Assembly (NCBI RefSeq): GCF_013523125.1 | Contig: NZ_JAAMQJ010000009.1 | Coordinates: 62,001 to 126,000 of the forward strand | Direction: 5' to 3' | Length of the DNA stretch: 64,000 nt | From: Pseudomonas entomophila | GTDB lineage: Bacteria > Pseudomonadota > Gammaproteobacteria > Pseudomonadales > Pseudomonadaceae | Part shown: piece after piece, positions 29,598-38,721 of the stretch | Position numbering within the stretch: position 1 is the first letter of the stretch | How the letters are laid out: the number at the start of each line of letters is the position of its first letter | Program-made: the position numbers and the translations under genes | The notes under the pieces: model-generated | Databases searched by the model: none | What the model was told of the DNA's origin: nothing | Seen by the model: only the letters and a program-made list of their open reading frames with translations

Positions 29598-29612
29598 TGA
29601 AAAACCCTGGCC

Positions 29613-30170
29613 TTAGACGGCCATCAGGTCCTTTTCCTTGGCCTTGAAGGCAGCATCGACCTCGGCCACGTACTTGTCGGTCAGCTTCTGGATTTCGTCA
29701 GCGGCGCGACGCTCTTCGTCTTCGCTGATCTCCTTGTCCTTGGTCAGCTTCTTCAAGTCGGCCAGGGCATCACGACGGACGTTGCGCACGGCGACCTTGG
29801 CATCCTCGGCGACGCCGCTGGCCTGCTTGGTGTAGCCCTTGCGGGTCTCCTCGGTCAGGGCTGGCATCGGGACACGAATGGTGGTGCCGGCGCTGGAGGG
29901 GTTCAGGCCCAGGTCGGAGGTCAGGATGGCCTTCTCGATCGCGGCGCTGAGGTTCTTGTCATGGGCGACGATCTTCAGGGTGCGCGCGTCCTCGACGCTG
30001 ACGGCGGCGACCTGGTTCAGTGGCATCTCGCTGCCCCAGGCCGGGACCTTGACGCTGTCCAGGATGCTGGGGTGGGCACGGCCGGTGCGGATGGCCGCCA
30101 GGTTGCGTGCCAAGGCCTCCAGGGACTTGCCCATGCGGTCCTGGGCGTCTTTCTTGATGTCGTTGATCAT
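29613..30170 (-). CDS. frr: Ribosome recycling factor
   Basis: A 185-residue protein that splits post-termination ribosomes with EF-G. The two-domain RRF sequence is full length: [29 protein letters not shown] and [15 protein letters not shown]. Its ATG at 30170 overlaps the pyrH stop by four bases (ATGA), so it is coupled. It is followed by uppS after 15 bases. Confidence 0.97.
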   Translation of the reverse strand: MINDIKKDAQDRMGKSLEALARNLAAIRTGRAHPSILDSVKVPAWGSEMPLNQVAAVSVEDARTLKIVAHDKNLSAAIEKAILTSDLGLNPSSAGTTIRVPMPALTEETRKGYTKQASGVAEDAKVAVRNVRRDALADLKKLTKDKEISEDEERRAADEIQKLTDKYVAEVDAAFKAKEKDLMAV

Positions 30171-30910
30171 GCTTGGCCTTCCTCGATCAGGGTTCCTTCG
30201 GCGCCACCCACCACGATGTTCAGCAGGGCGCCAGGCTTGTTCATGTTGAAGACACGCAGTGGCATCTTGTGGTCGCGGCACAGGCAGATCGCGGTCAGGT
30301 CCATGACGCCGAGCTTGCGATCGAGGACCTCGTCGTAGGTCAGGCGATCGAACTTCTCCGCGTGCGGATCCTTGAACGGGTCGGCGGTGTACACGCCATC
30401 GACCTTGGTCGCCTTCAGCACCACGTCGGCATCGATCTCGATGGCGCGCAGGCAGGCGGCGGAGTCGGTGGTGAAGAACGGGTTGCCCGTGCCGGCGGAG
30501 AAAATTACCACATCGCCGGACTTGAGTTGACGATTGGCTTTGCGGCGATCGTAATGATCGGTCACGCCCACCATGGAAATCGCCGACATGACGATGGCCG
30601 AGATGTTCGAGCGCTCCAGGGCGTCGCGCATGGCCAGGGCGTTCATGACCGTGGCCAGCATGCCCATGTGGTCACCGGTGACGCGGTCCATGCCGGCGGC
30701 ACTCAGCGCGGCACCGCGGAACAGGTTGCCACCGCCGATCACCAGGCCGACCTCGACGCCGATGCCGACCAGCTGCCCGACTTCCAGGGCCATGCGGTCC
30801 AGGACCTTCGGGTCGATGCCAAACTCTTCCGAACCCATCAGGGCCTCGCCGCTAAGTTTGAGCAAAATGCGTTTATAGCGAGGTTGGCGACCACTCACCT
30901 GCTGAGCCAT
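30167..30910 (-). CDS. pyrH: UMP kinase
   Basis: A 247-residue bacterial-type UMP kinase of the amino acid kinase family. The N-terminal [14 protein letters not shown] and GGGNLFRG phosphate-binding loops and [13 protein letters not shown] are visible. The ATG has a good AGGAGAG. It lies downstream of tsf behind a strong terminator and so probably has its own promoter. Confidence 0.97.
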   Translation of the reverse strand: MAQQVSGRQPRYKRILLKLSGEALMGSEEFGIDPKVLDRMALEVGQLVGIGVEVGLVIGGGNLFRGAALSAAGMDRVTGDHMGMLATVMNALAMRDALERSNISAIVMSAISMVGVTDHYDRRKANRQLKSGDVVIFSAGTGNPFFTTDSAACLRAIEIDADVVLKATKVDGVYTADPFKDPHAEKFDRLTYDEVLDRKLGVMDLTAICLCRDHKMPLRVFNMNKPGALLNIVVGGAEGTLIEEGQA

Positions 30911-30941
30911 TGCGAGTCTCTCCTGCGGCGTTGTATAGAAA

Positions 30942-30971
30942 ATTCTGAGCGGGCTGGATGCAGCCTGCCAA
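30942..30971 (-). promoter_or_regulatory. Putative promoter of pyrH
   Basis: On the minus strand TTGGCA and CAGAAT are separated by 18 bases, lying after the tsf terminator and before pyrH. The -10 match is imperfect. Confidence 0.35.
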
Positions 30972-31002
30972 AGACTGTAGCGCGGCGCTGCTTCAGCGCC
31001 AA

Positions 31003-31031
31003 CGCCTGCCGGCAGGGTAAACCGGCAGGCG
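31003..31031. repeat. Perfect 10-bp inverted repeat upstream of pyrH
   Basis: CGCCTGCCGG and CCGGCAGGCG flank a 9-base loop directly after the tsf terminator. There is no T-tract. It may protect an RNA end or act as a backup terminator. Confidence 0.5.
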
Positions 31032-31035
31032 CTTT

Positions 31036-31071
31036 GAAAAAGAGGCTGCGCGCGTGAGCGGGCAGCCTCTT
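31036..31071 (-). terminator. Strong intrinsic terminator of tsf
   Basis: AAGAGGCTGC and GCAGCCTCTT form a perfect 10-bp stem, followed on the minus strand by a run of T. It lies 23 bases past the tsf stop. Confidence 0.88.
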
Positions 31072-31093
31072 CGGGGCGACAGACGGGGCTGTC

Positions 31094-31957
31094 TTACTGC
31101 TTGGCGGCAGCAACCTGTGCGGCAACTTCAGCAGCGAAGTCGTCGATTGGCTTCTCGATGCCTTCGCCCACCTTGAAGTAGGTGAAGGACACGATTTCAG
31201 CGCCGGCTTTCTTGGCCAGCTCGCCGACCTTGACTTCCGGGTTCATGACGAAGGCCTGCTCTTTGAGCGAGGCTTCGGCCTTGAACTTGGTGATGCGGCC
31301 GTTGATCATGTTCTCGACGATGTTCTCTGGCTTGCCAGCGATCTTGTCGGCGTTGAGCTGCAGGAAGACGCCCTTCTCGCGCTCGATGGCTTCGGCGGAG
31401 ATTTCCGACGAGTCCAGGAATTCCGGGTTCGATGCCGCGACGTGCATGGCGATGTTCTTGGCCAGCTCGACGTCACCGCCTTTCAGAACGACGACAGCGC
31501 CGATCTTGTTGCCGTGCAGGTAGGCACCGACGACGTCGCCTTCCACGCGCACCAGGCGGCGGATGTTGACGTTTTCGCCACACTTGGCGACCAGGGCTTC
31601 ACGAGCGGCTTCGCGCGAGGCGATCAGCGGCGCGGCGTCGGTCAGCTTCTGGGCGAAGGCTTCTTCCAGGCTTTCGGCGACGAAGTTCTTGAAGTCGTCT
31701 TGCAGGGCCAGGAAGTCGGTCTGCGAGTTCACTTCCAGCAGGACGGCGGACGTGCCGTCGGTCTTGACGGCGATCGCGCCTTCGGCAGCGACGTTGCCAG
31801 CCTTTTTAGCGGCCTTGATGGCGCCCGAGGCACGCATGTCGTCAATGGCTTTTTCGATGTCGCCGCCAGCCTTTTCCAGGGCTTTCTTGCAATCCATCAT
31901 GCCTTCGCCGGTACGCTCGCGCAGTTCTTTGACCAGCGCTGCAGTAATTGCTGCCAT
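31094..31957 (-). CDS. tsf: Elongation factor Ts
   Basis: A 287-residue exchange factor that reloads EF-Tu with GTP. The N-terminal UBA-like domain has LRERTGEGMMDCKKAL (about 12-27) and the core TDFLALQDDFKNFV contacts EF-Tu. A SD AGAGGA precedes the ATG. It follows rpsB with a terminator/attenuator between and ends at a strong terminator. Confidence 0.98.
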   Translation of the reverse strand: MAAITAALVKELRERTGEGMMDCKKALEKAGGDIEKAIDDMRASGAIKAAKKAGNVAAEGAIAVKTDGTSAVLLEVNSQTDFLALQDDFKNFVAESLEEAFAQKLTDAAPLIASREAAREALVAKCGENVNIRRLVRVEGDVVGAYLHGNKIGAVVVLKGGDVELAKNIAMHVAASNPEFLDSSEISAEAIEREKGVFLQLNADKIAGKPENIVENMINGRITKFKAEASLKEQAFVMNPEVKVGELAKKAGAEIVSFTYFKVGEGIEKPIDDFAAEVAAQVAAAKQ

Positions 31958-32087
31958 TTCAAAATCCTCTTGGAAAGTTTTTCAACCATTCCACCCGTCG
32001 ATGACGGGCGTTCAATTCTGCCAATCCGCTGTCTGCGCCCCTATGCCCTGAAAGGCACGGTTGCCGACAGCAGGATCTCAAGGTGGC

Positions 32088-32111
32088 AAAAAGGGGGCCT
32101 AGCCCCCTTTT
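32088..32111 (-). terminator. Terminator or attenuator between rpsB and tsf
   Basis: AAAAGGGGGC and GCCCCCTTTT pair around a 3-base loop, and the minus strand continues as TTTTT. It lies 28 bases past the rpsB stop. As in other bacteria it probably gives partial read-through to tsf. Confidence 0.85.
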
Positions 32112-32138
32112 CGCGTGCCCAGTCGACGCTAGCGTCTC

Positions 32139-32876
32139 TTACTCGGCAGCGGGTGCAGCCGCTTCTTCAGCGTAGACTTCGGTACCGCCAGCCACGTTGT
32201 TGCGGCCGCGGATGATGGCGTCGGCCATCGAAGTCATGTACAGCTCGATGGCGCGGATGGCGTCGTCGTTGCCTGGGATGACGTAGTCGACGCCTTCCGG
32301 GCTGCTGTTGGTATCGACAACGCCGATGACCGGGATGCCCAGCTTGTTGGCTTCGGTGATGGCGATGCGCTCGTGGTCGACGTCGATCACGAACAGTGCG
32401 TCCGGCAGGCCGCCCATGTCCTTGATGCCGCCCAGGCTACGGTCCAGCTTTTCCAGGTCGCGCGAACGCATCAGCGCTTCTTTCTTGGTCAGCTTGGTGA
32501 ACGTGCCGTCTTCGGCCTGGGTTTCCAGGTCACGCAGACGCTTGATCGAAGCGCGGATGGTCTTGTAGTTGGTCAGCATGCCGCCCAACCAGCGGTGGTC
32601 GACGTACGGCGAGCCGCAACGTGCTGCCTGCTCGGCGACGATCTTGCCCGCGGAACGCTTGGTGCCGACGAACATGATCTTGTTCTTGCCCTGGGCCAGA
32701 CGCTCGACGAACGACAGTGCGTCGTTGAACAGCGGCAGGGTTTTTTCCAGGTTGATGATGTGGATCTTGTTGCGCGCGCCGAAGATGTACTTGCCCATCT
32801 TCGGGTTCCAGTAACGGGTCTGGTGGCCGAAGTGCACACCGGCCTTCAGCATATCGCGCATGTTGACTTGGGACAT
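32139..32876 (-). CDS. rpsB: Small ribosomal subunit protein uS2
   Basis: Ribosomal protein S2, 245 residues. Typical segments are [33 protein letters not shown] and [16 protein letters not shown]. The tail is Ala/Glu-rich. The ATG at 32876 is the family start, with AAGGAAC upstream. It is divergent from map; the 293-base gap contains an extended -10 for each direction. Confidence 0.98.
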   Translation of the reverse strand: MSQVNMRDMLKAGVHFGHQTRYWNPKMGKYIFGARNKIHIINLEKTLPLFNDALSFVERLAQGKNKIMFVGTKRSAGKIVAEQAARCGSPYVDHRWLGGMLTNYKTIRASIKRLRDLETQAEDGTFTKLTKKEALMRSRDLEKLDRSLGGIKDMGGLPDALFVIDVDHERIAITEANKLGIPVIGVVDTNSSPEGVDYVIPGNDDAIRAIELYMTSMADAIIRGRNNVAGGTEVYAEEAAAPAAE

Positions 32877-33016
32877 GATTGTTCCTTGATAAGTCGGGTT
32901 GGGCCTCCACGCATCCCAATGACCAACCGCGCATCCAGTGATCCGCGGCACCCAGGCCATCGTGCCGACACGTGTGTGGGTTCAGGCTGACGGGGTCGTC
33001 CCCGAAAGCGGCGCAT

Positions 33017-33025
33017 GTTATACCA
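33017..33025 (-). promoter_or_regulatory. Putative extended -10 promoter of rpsB (TGGTATAAC)
   Basis: TG-G-TATAAC on the minus strand fits an extended -10 element. The predicted start near 33010 would leave a leader of about 130 bases, long enough for r-protein feedback control, which is known for S2 in E. coli but not shown here. Confidence 0.55.
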
Positions 33026-33111
33026 CAGCCGACGGGGGAACGGAACCAGAACCTTGCGCCCCCGGACATGGCATGGCACGCGGGCGGAAGGCCCAGAAAC
33101 GCGGCCAGGTC

Positions 33112-33120
33112 TGCTAGAAT
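33112..33120 (+). promoter_or_regulatory. Putative extended -10 promoter of map (TGCTAGAAT)
   Basis: TG-C-TAGAAT sits 50 bases before the map ATG. The -35 region is poor, as is common with extended -10 promoters. Confidence 0.5.
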
Positions 33121-33169
33121 CGCGGTTTTCCGTTCGTTCGCGCCCTGGCGGCGCCGTAGAGAGCCTGCA

Positions 33170-33952
33170 ATGACCGTAACCCTCAAGACCGCCGAAGACA
33201 TCGAAAAGATGCGGATCGCCGGCCGCCTGGCCGCCGACGTGCTCGAAATGATCGAAGAGCACGTCAAGCCCGGTGTGACCACCGAGCACCTCGACCGCCT
33301 GTGCCACGACTACATCGTCAACGTGCAGAAGGCCATCCCCGCGCCCCTGAACTACAAGGGCTTCCCCAAGTCGATCTGCACCTCGATCAACCACGTGGTC
33401 TGCCACGGCATCCCGGGCGACAAGCCGCTCAAGGATGGCGACACGCTGAACATCGACGTCACCGTGATCAAGGACGGCTACCACGGCGACACCAGCCGCA
33501 TGTTCCACGTCGGCACCGTCGCGCCTTGGGCCGAGCGCCTGTCCCAGGTCACCCAGGAATGCCTGTACAAGGCCATCGAGCTGGTGCGTCCGGGTTGCCG
33601 CCTCGGCGACATCGGCGAGGTGATCCAGAAGCACGCCGAGAAGAACGGCTTCTCCGTGGTGCGCGAGTTCTGCGGCCACGGCATCGGCAAGGTGTTCCAC
33701 GAAGAGCCCCAGGTGCTGCACTACGGCAAGGCCGGCACCGGCATGATCCTCCAGGAGGGCATGACCTTCACCATCGAGCCGATGATCAACCAGGGCAAGG
33801 CCGACACCAAGGTACTGGGCGATGGTTGGACGGCGATCACCAAGGACCGCAAGCTGTCGGCGCAGTGGGAGCACACCCTGCTGGTGACGGCCACCGGCTA
33901 CGAGATCTTCACCCTGCGCAAGGACGACACCCTCCCGCGCACCTCGGCCTGA
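33170..33952 (+). CDS. map: Methionine aminopeptidase, type I
   Basis: A 260-residue dinuclear metalloenzyme removing N-terminal Met from new proteins. Metal ligands lie in [19 protein letters not shown] (two Asp), [12 protein letters not shown] (His), TFTIEPM (Glu) and WEHTLL (Glu). It is divergent from rpsB, the standard pairing. The ATG at 33170 gives the normal N-terminus. It is followed by glnD after 34 bases. Confidence 0.97.
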   Translation: MTVTLKTAEDIEKMRIAGRLAADVLEMIEEHVKPGVTTEHLDRLCHDYIVNVQKAIPAPLNYKGFPKSICTSINHVVCHGIPGDKPLKDGDTLNIDVTVIKDGYHGDTSRMFHVGTVAPWAERLSQVTQECLYKAIELVRPGCRLGDIGEVIQKHAEKNGFSVVREFCGHGIGKVFHEEPQVLHYGKAGTGMILQEGMTFTIEPMINQGKADTKVLGDGWTAITKDRKLSAQWEHTLLVTATGYEIFTLRKDDTLPRTSA

Positions 33953-33986
33953 TACCCGGCCGACTGCCCAGACAGGAACCCGATCG

Positions 33987-36686
33987 ATGCCCCAGGTGGA
34001 TCCCGAACTGTTCGACCGCGGCCAGTTCCAGGCCGAGCTGGCGCTCAAGGCCAGCCCTATCGCGGCCTTCAAGAAGGCCATGCGCCAGGCCGGCGACGTG
34101 CTCGACCGGCGCTTTCGCGACGGTCGCGACGTACGTCGGCTGATCGAGGACCGCGCCTGGCTCGTCGACAACCTGCTGCAGCAGGCCTGGAACCAGTTCG
34201 ACTGGGGCGAGCCGGGCGGCATCGCCCTGGTGGCCGTGGGCGGCTACGGCCGTGGCGAGCTGCACCCTTATTCGGACATCGACCTGCTGATCCTGCTGGG
34301 CGAGGACGACCATGAACGCTACCGGGGCGCCATCGAGCAGCTGCTGACCCTGCTGTGGGACATCGGCCTGGAAGTCGGGCAGAGCGTGCGCAGCGTCGCC
34401 GAATGCGCCGAGCAGGCCCGCGCCGACATCACGGTCATCACCAACCTCATGGAAAGCCGCACCATCGCCGGCCCCGAGACGCTGCGCAAGCGCATGCTCG
34501 AGGCCACCGGGACCGCCCACATGTGGCCGAGCAAGGCGTTCTTCCTGGCCAAGCGCGCCGAGCTGCAGGCACGTCACTACAAGTACAACGACACCGAGTA
34601 CAACCTCGAGCCCAACGTCAAGGGTTCGCCAGGCGGGCTGCGCGACATCCAGACCGTGCTTTGGGTCGCGCGGCGCCACTACGGCACGCTGAACCTGCAC
34701 GCCCTGGCCGGTGAAGGTTTCCTGCTGGAGAGCGAGAACGAACTGCTGGCCTCGTCCCAGTCATTCCTGTGGAAGGTGCGCTATGCCCTGCACATGCTCG
34801 CCGGGCGCGCCGAGGATCGCCTGCTGTTCGATCACCAGCGCAGCGTGGCCACCCTGCTCGGCTACGACGATGAAAACCCCAAGCGCGCCATCGAACAGTT
34901 CATGCAGCAGTACTACCGGGTGGTGATGAGCATCAGCCAGTTGTGCGACCTGATCATCCAGCACTTCGAAGAAGTGATCCTGGCCGACGACAACGGCACG
35001 ACCCAGCCGCTCAACCCGCGCTTCCGCCTGCACGATGGCTACCTCGAAGCGGTCAACGCCCAGGTGTTCAAGCGCACCCCGTTCGCCATGCTGGAAATCT
35101 TCGTTCTGATGGCCCAGCACCCGGCGATCAAGGGCGTGCGCGCCGACACCGTGCGCCTGCTGCGCGAGCACCGGCACCTGATCGACGACGCCTTCCGCCA
35201 CGACATCCGCAACACCAGCCTGTTCATCGAGCTGTTCAAGTGCGAGGTGGGCATCCACCGCAACCTGCGGCGCATGAACCGCTACGGCATCCTCGGGCGC
35301 TACCTGCCCGAGTTCGGCTTCATCGTCGGGCAGATGCAGCACGACCTGTTCCACATCTACACGGTCGATGCGCACACGCTCAATCTGATCAAGCACCTGC
35401 GCAAGCTGCAGTACACGCCGGTATCGGAAAAATTCCCGCTGGCCAGCAAGCTGATGGGGCGCCTGCCCAAGCCGGAGCTGATCTACCTGGCCGGCCTGTA
35501 CCACGACATCGGCAAGGGCCGCCAGGGCGACCATTCGGAAATCGGCGCCGAAGAGGCCGAGGCGTTCTGCCGACGTCATCACCTCCCGGCCTGGGACAGC
35601 CGCCTGATCGTCTGGCTGGTGCGCCACCACCTGAGCATGTCCACCACGGCCCAGCGCAAGGACCTGTCCGACCCGCAGGTGATCCACGACTTCGCGCTGC
35701 TGGTCGGCGACGAGACGCGCCTGGACTATCTCTACGTGCTCACCGTGGCCGACATCAACGCCACCAACCCGAGCCTGTGGAATTCCTGGCGCGCCAGCCT
35801 GCTGCGCCAGCTCTACACCGAGACCAAGCGCGCCCTGCGCCGCGGCCTGGAAAACCCGCTGGACCGCGAAGAGCTGATCCGCCAGACCCAGAGCGCCGCG
35901 CTGGACATCCTGGTGCGCGAGGGCACCGACCCGGACGACGTCGAACAGCTCTGGTCGCAGCTGGGCGACGACTATTTCCTGCGCCACACCTCCGCCGACG
36001 TCGCCTGGCACACCGATGCCATCCTCCAGCAGCCTGCCGACGGCGGCCCGCTGGTGCTGATCAAGGAAACCACCCAGCGCGAGTTCGAGGGCGGCACGCA
36101 GATCTTCATCTATGCACCGGACCAGCACGACTTCTTCGCCGTGACCGTGGCGGCCATGTCGCAGCTCAACCTGAACATCCACGACGCGCGGATCATCACT
36201 TCCAGCAGCCAGTTCACCCTCGACACCTACATCGTGCTGGACACCGATGGCGGATCCATCGGCGACGACCCCCAACGCGTGCGCCAGATCCGCGAGGGGT
36301 TGACCGAAGCGCTGCGCACGCCCGAAGACTACCCGACCATCATCCAGCGGCGGGTGCCGCGCCAGCTCAAGCACTTCACCTTCGCCCCGCAGGTGACCAT
36401 CCACAACGACGCGCAGCGGCCGGTGACCGTCCTGGAGCTGACCGCCCCGGATCGTCCCGGGTTGCTGGCGCGCATCGGCCGGATCTTCCTGGAGTTCGAC
36501 CTGTCCTTGCAGAACGCCAAGATCGCCACCCTGGGCGAGCGGGTCGAGGACGTGTTCTTCATCACCGATGCCGACAACCAGCCACTGTCCGACCCGCAAC
36601 TGTGCAGCCGCCTGCAGGAGGCGATCGTGCGCCAGTTGCAGGCAGGCCAGCAGAGCGATGGCACCCCTACCCGCGTCACCTTTTGA
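33987..36686 (+). CDS. glnD: Bifunctional PII uridylyltransferase/uridylyl-removing enzyme
   Basis: An 899-residue nitrogen sensor that uridylylates PII proteins when glutamine is low and removes UMP when it is high. The nucleotidyltransferase motif [17 protein letters not shown] is at 85-101. The HD hydrolase motif [15 protein letters not shown] is near 503. Two C-terminal ACT domains (about 705-780 and 815-895) bind glutamine. It lies between map and dapC, as in other Pseudomonas. All domains are complete. Confidence 0.97.
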   Translation: MPQVDPELFDRGQFQAELALKASPIAAFKKAMRQAGDVLDRRFRDGRDVRRLIEDRAWLVDNLLQQAWNQFDWGEPGGIALVAVGGYGRGELHPYSDIDLLILLGEDDHERYRGAIEQLLTLLWDIGLEVGQSVRSVAECAEQARADITVITNLMESRTIAGPETLRKRMLEATGTAHMWPSKAFFLAKRAELQARHYKYNDTEYNLEPNVKGSPGGLRDIQTVLWVARRHYGTLNLHALAGEGFLLESENELLASSQSFLWKVRYALHMLAGRAEDRLLFDHQRSVATLLGYDDENPKRAIEQFMQQYYRVVMSISQLCDLIIQHFEEVILADDNGTTQPLNPRFRLHDGYLEAVNAQVFKRTPFAMLEIFVLMAQHPAIKGVRADTVRLLREHRHLIDDAFRHDIRNTSLFIELFKCEVGIHRNLRRMNRYGILGRYLPEFGFIVGQMQHDLFHIYTVDAHTLNLIKHLRKLQYTPVSEKFPLASKLMGRLPKPELIYLAGLYHDIGKGRQGDHSEIGAEEAEAFCRRHHLPAWDSRLIVWLVRHHLSMSTTAQRKDLSDPQVIHDFALLVGDETRLDYLYVLTVADINATNPSLWNSWRASLLRQLYTETKRALRRGLENPLDREELIRQTQSAALDILVREGTDPDDVEQLWSQLGDDYFLRHTSADVAWHTDAILQQPADGGPLVLIKETTQREFEGGTQIFIYAPDQHDFFAVTVAAMSQLNLNIHDARIITSSSQFTLDTYIVLDTDGGSIGDDPQRVRQIREGLTEALRTPEDYPTIIQRRVPRQLKHFTFAPQVTIHNDAQRPVTVLELTAPDRPGLLARIGRIFLEFDLSLQNAKIATLGERVEDVFFITDADNQPLSDPQLCSRLQEAIVRQLQAGQQSDGTPTRVTF

Positions 36687-36708
36687 CGATTGACGAGACC
36701 TTGCGCCG

Positions 36709-37902
36709 ATGAACCATGCCCTGACCCAGCTTCAGCCCTACCCGTTCGAGAAACTTCGCGCCCTGCTCGGCAGCGTGAAGCCGGCGGCGGACAAACGCCC
36801 CATCGCCCTGTCGATCGGTGAGCCGAAGCACGAGTCGCCTGCCTTCGTCACCCAGACCCTGGCGGACCACCTTGGGGACCTGGCGGTCTACCCCAGTACC
36901 CTCGGCCTGCCTGCACTGCGCCAGTCGATCGCGCAGTGGTGCGAACGGCGCTTCGGCGTGCCCGCCGGCTGGCTCGATGCCGAGCGCCACGTGCTGCCGG
37001 TCAACGGCACGCGCGAGGCCCTGTTCGCGTTCACCCAGGCCGTGGTCAACCGGGCCGACGAGGGCCTGGTGGTGAGCCCCAATCCGTTCTACCAGATCTA
37101 CGAAGGCGCCGCGCTGCTGGCCGGCGCCACGCCCCACTACCTGCCGTGCCTCGAAGCCAACGGCTTCAACCCCGACTTCGACGCCGTGCCGGCGCAAGTC
37201 TGGCAGCGCTGCCAGATCCTCTTCCTCTGCTCGCCAGGCAACCCGACGGGCGCCCTGGTGCCGCTCGAGACCCTGAAGAAGCTGATCGCCCTGGCCGACC
37301 AGTACGATTTCGTGATCGCCGCCGACGAGTGCTACAGCGAGCTGTACTTCGACGAAGACCACCCGCCTGCCGGCCTGCTGACGGCCTGCGCCGAACTGGG
37401 CCGCCAGGATTTCCACCGCTGCGTGGTGTTCCACAGCCTGTCCAAGCGTTCGAACCTGCCCGGCCTGCGCTCGGGCTTCGTCGCCGGCGATGCGCGCATC
37501 CTCAAGCCGTTCCTGCTGTACCGCACCTACCACGGCTGCGCCATGCCGGTGCCGACCCAGCGCGCGAGCATCGCGGCCTGGGGCGACGAAGCGCACGTGC
37601 GTGCCAACCGCGACCAGTACCGCGCCAAGTTCGACGCGGTCCTGGACATCCTGCAGCCGGTGCTCGACGTCCAGCGCCCGGACGGCAGCTTTTACCTGTG
37701 GGCCAAGGTCCCGGGCGATGACGCCGCCTTCGCCCGCGACCTGTTCGAGACCGAGCACGTGACGGTGGTGCCCGGCGCGTACCTGTCGCGCGAGGTGGAC
37801 GGCGTCAACCCAGGCGCCGGGCGCGTGCGCATGGCCCTGGTCGCTCCACTGGCCGACTGCATCGAAGCGGCCGAGCGCATCCGTGACTTTCTGTCACGCT
37901 GA
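36709..37902 (+). CDS. dapC: Succinyldiaminopimelate transaminase
   Basis: A 397-residue class I/II PLP aminotransferase of the succinylase lysine/diaminopimelate pathway, making N-succinyl-LL-DAP. The PLP lysine lies in HSLSKRSNLPGLRSG (about 246) and the NPTG loop is in LCSPGNPTGALV. The substrate assignment rests on family (DapC) and on dapD and dapE lying a few kb away. It follows glnD by 22 bases, likely in one transcript. Confidence 0.93.
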   Translation: MNHALTQLQPYPFEKLRALLGSVKPAADKRPIALSIGEPKHESPAFVTQTLADHLGDLAVYPSTLGLPALRQSIAQWCERRFGVPAGWLDAERHVLPVNGTREALFAFTQAVVNRADEGLVVSPNPFYQIYEGAALLAGATPHYLPCLEANGFNPDFDAVPAQVWQRCQILFLCSPGNPTGALVPLETLKKLIALADQYDFVIAADECYSELYFDEDHPPAGLLTACAELGRQDFHRCVVFHSLSKRSNLPGLRSGFVAGDARILKPFLLYRTYHGCAMPVPTQRASIAAWGDEAHVRANRDQYRAKFDAVLDILQPVLDVQRPDGSFYLWAKVPGDDAAFARDLFETEHVTVVPGAYLSREVDGVNPGAGRVRMALVAPLADCIEAAERIRDFLSR

Positions 37903-37950
37903 TCGCACCCGGCCCAGCATTATCTAACACGCAGCGCACACGCCGCCGCA

Positions 37951-37984
37951 CGAGACTCCGGGGCCCTACCTCACCGGAGTCTCG
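37951..37984 (+). promoter_or_regulatory. 11-bp perfect hairpin enclosing the Shine-Dalgarno of the metalloprotease gene
   Basis: CGAGACTCCGG and CCGGAGTCTCG pair perfectly around a 12-base loop. The only SD-like sequence, GGAG at 37976-37979, lies in the second arm seven bases before the ATG. No T-tract follows. It may block translation until opened, or double as the end of dapC mRNA. Confidence 0.6.
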
Positions 37985-37986
37985 CC

Positions 37987-38712
37987 ATGCTGGACCTGAT
38001 GCTGTGCCACTGCCGCAAAGCCGCTGACCCGCTGCTCGCCTACCAGGTCGCCCTCGCCGAAAACCCGGCCAACGCCGGCCCTGGATCGAGCGGGGGACGC
38101 AAGAAGCGTTCGATCGCCTACGTCGACAAGCTCTGGGCGCCGGGCCGTACCCTGCGCATCAGCTTCACCAATGAGCCGGAAACGTCGCTCAAGCAGGCGA
38201 TCTTCGAGGCGGCCTGTCAGTGGCTGCCCTACGTGAACCTGCGGTTCGAGCGGGTCGAGGACGACAGCGACAGCGAGATCAAGGTCTTCACCGGCGGTGC
38301 GCCGACCTTCAACTACTCGATGTTCGGCACCGATGCGCTGACCAGCGCCGATGCCTCCATGGTGCTCGGGGTCACCCCCGACATGGACAGCTTCGAGCAC
38401 ACCGTCATCCATGAATTCGGCCATGCCCTGGGCGCCGAGCACGAGCACCAGCACCCGGATGCCGACATCCCCTGGGACATTCCGAAGGTCTATGCCTGGT
38501 ACGCCGCCAAGGGTCATTCCAAGGCCGTGGTCGACGAGTCGGTGCTGGCCAAGATCGACAACCCGCGGGTGCGCAAGACGCCTTACGATCGCCACTCGAT
38601 CATGCATTACCCGGTGCCACAGGAACTGACCCTGGGCGACTGGGAGGTCGGCATCAACACGTGCATCAGCGAGAAGGACAAGCAGTTCATGCGCCTGGCC
38701 TACCCTCGCTGA
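37987..38712 (+). CDS. Astacin/matrixin-like zinc metalloprotease (metzincin), no signal peptide
   Basis: A 241-residue protein with the complete metzincin zinc motif HEFGHALGAEHE (ligands H142, H146 and H152, catalytic E143) and a Met-turn SIMHYPV (Met206) of the astacin type. The N-terminus is not hydrophobic and contains no signal peptide or obvious propeptide, so the product seems to be cytoplasmic or exported by another route. The substrate is unknown. It lies between dapC and a convergent antiporter with no operon partner. Its ribosome site is inside a perfect hairpin. Peptidase class is well supported; the biological role is not. Confidence 0.85.
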   Translation: MLDLMLCHCRKAADPLLAYQVALAENPANAGPGSSGGRKKRSIAYVDKLWAPGRTLRISFTNEPETSLKQAIFEAACQWLPYVNLRFERVEDDSDSEIKVFTGGAPTFNYSMFGTDALTSADASMVLGVTPDMDSFEHTVIHEFGHALGAEHEHQHPDADIPWDIPKVYAWYAAKGHSKAVVDESVLAKIDNPRVRKTPYDRHSIMHYPVPQELTLGDWEVGINTCISEKDKQFMRLAYPR

Positions 38713-38721
38713 GGCGATGAT

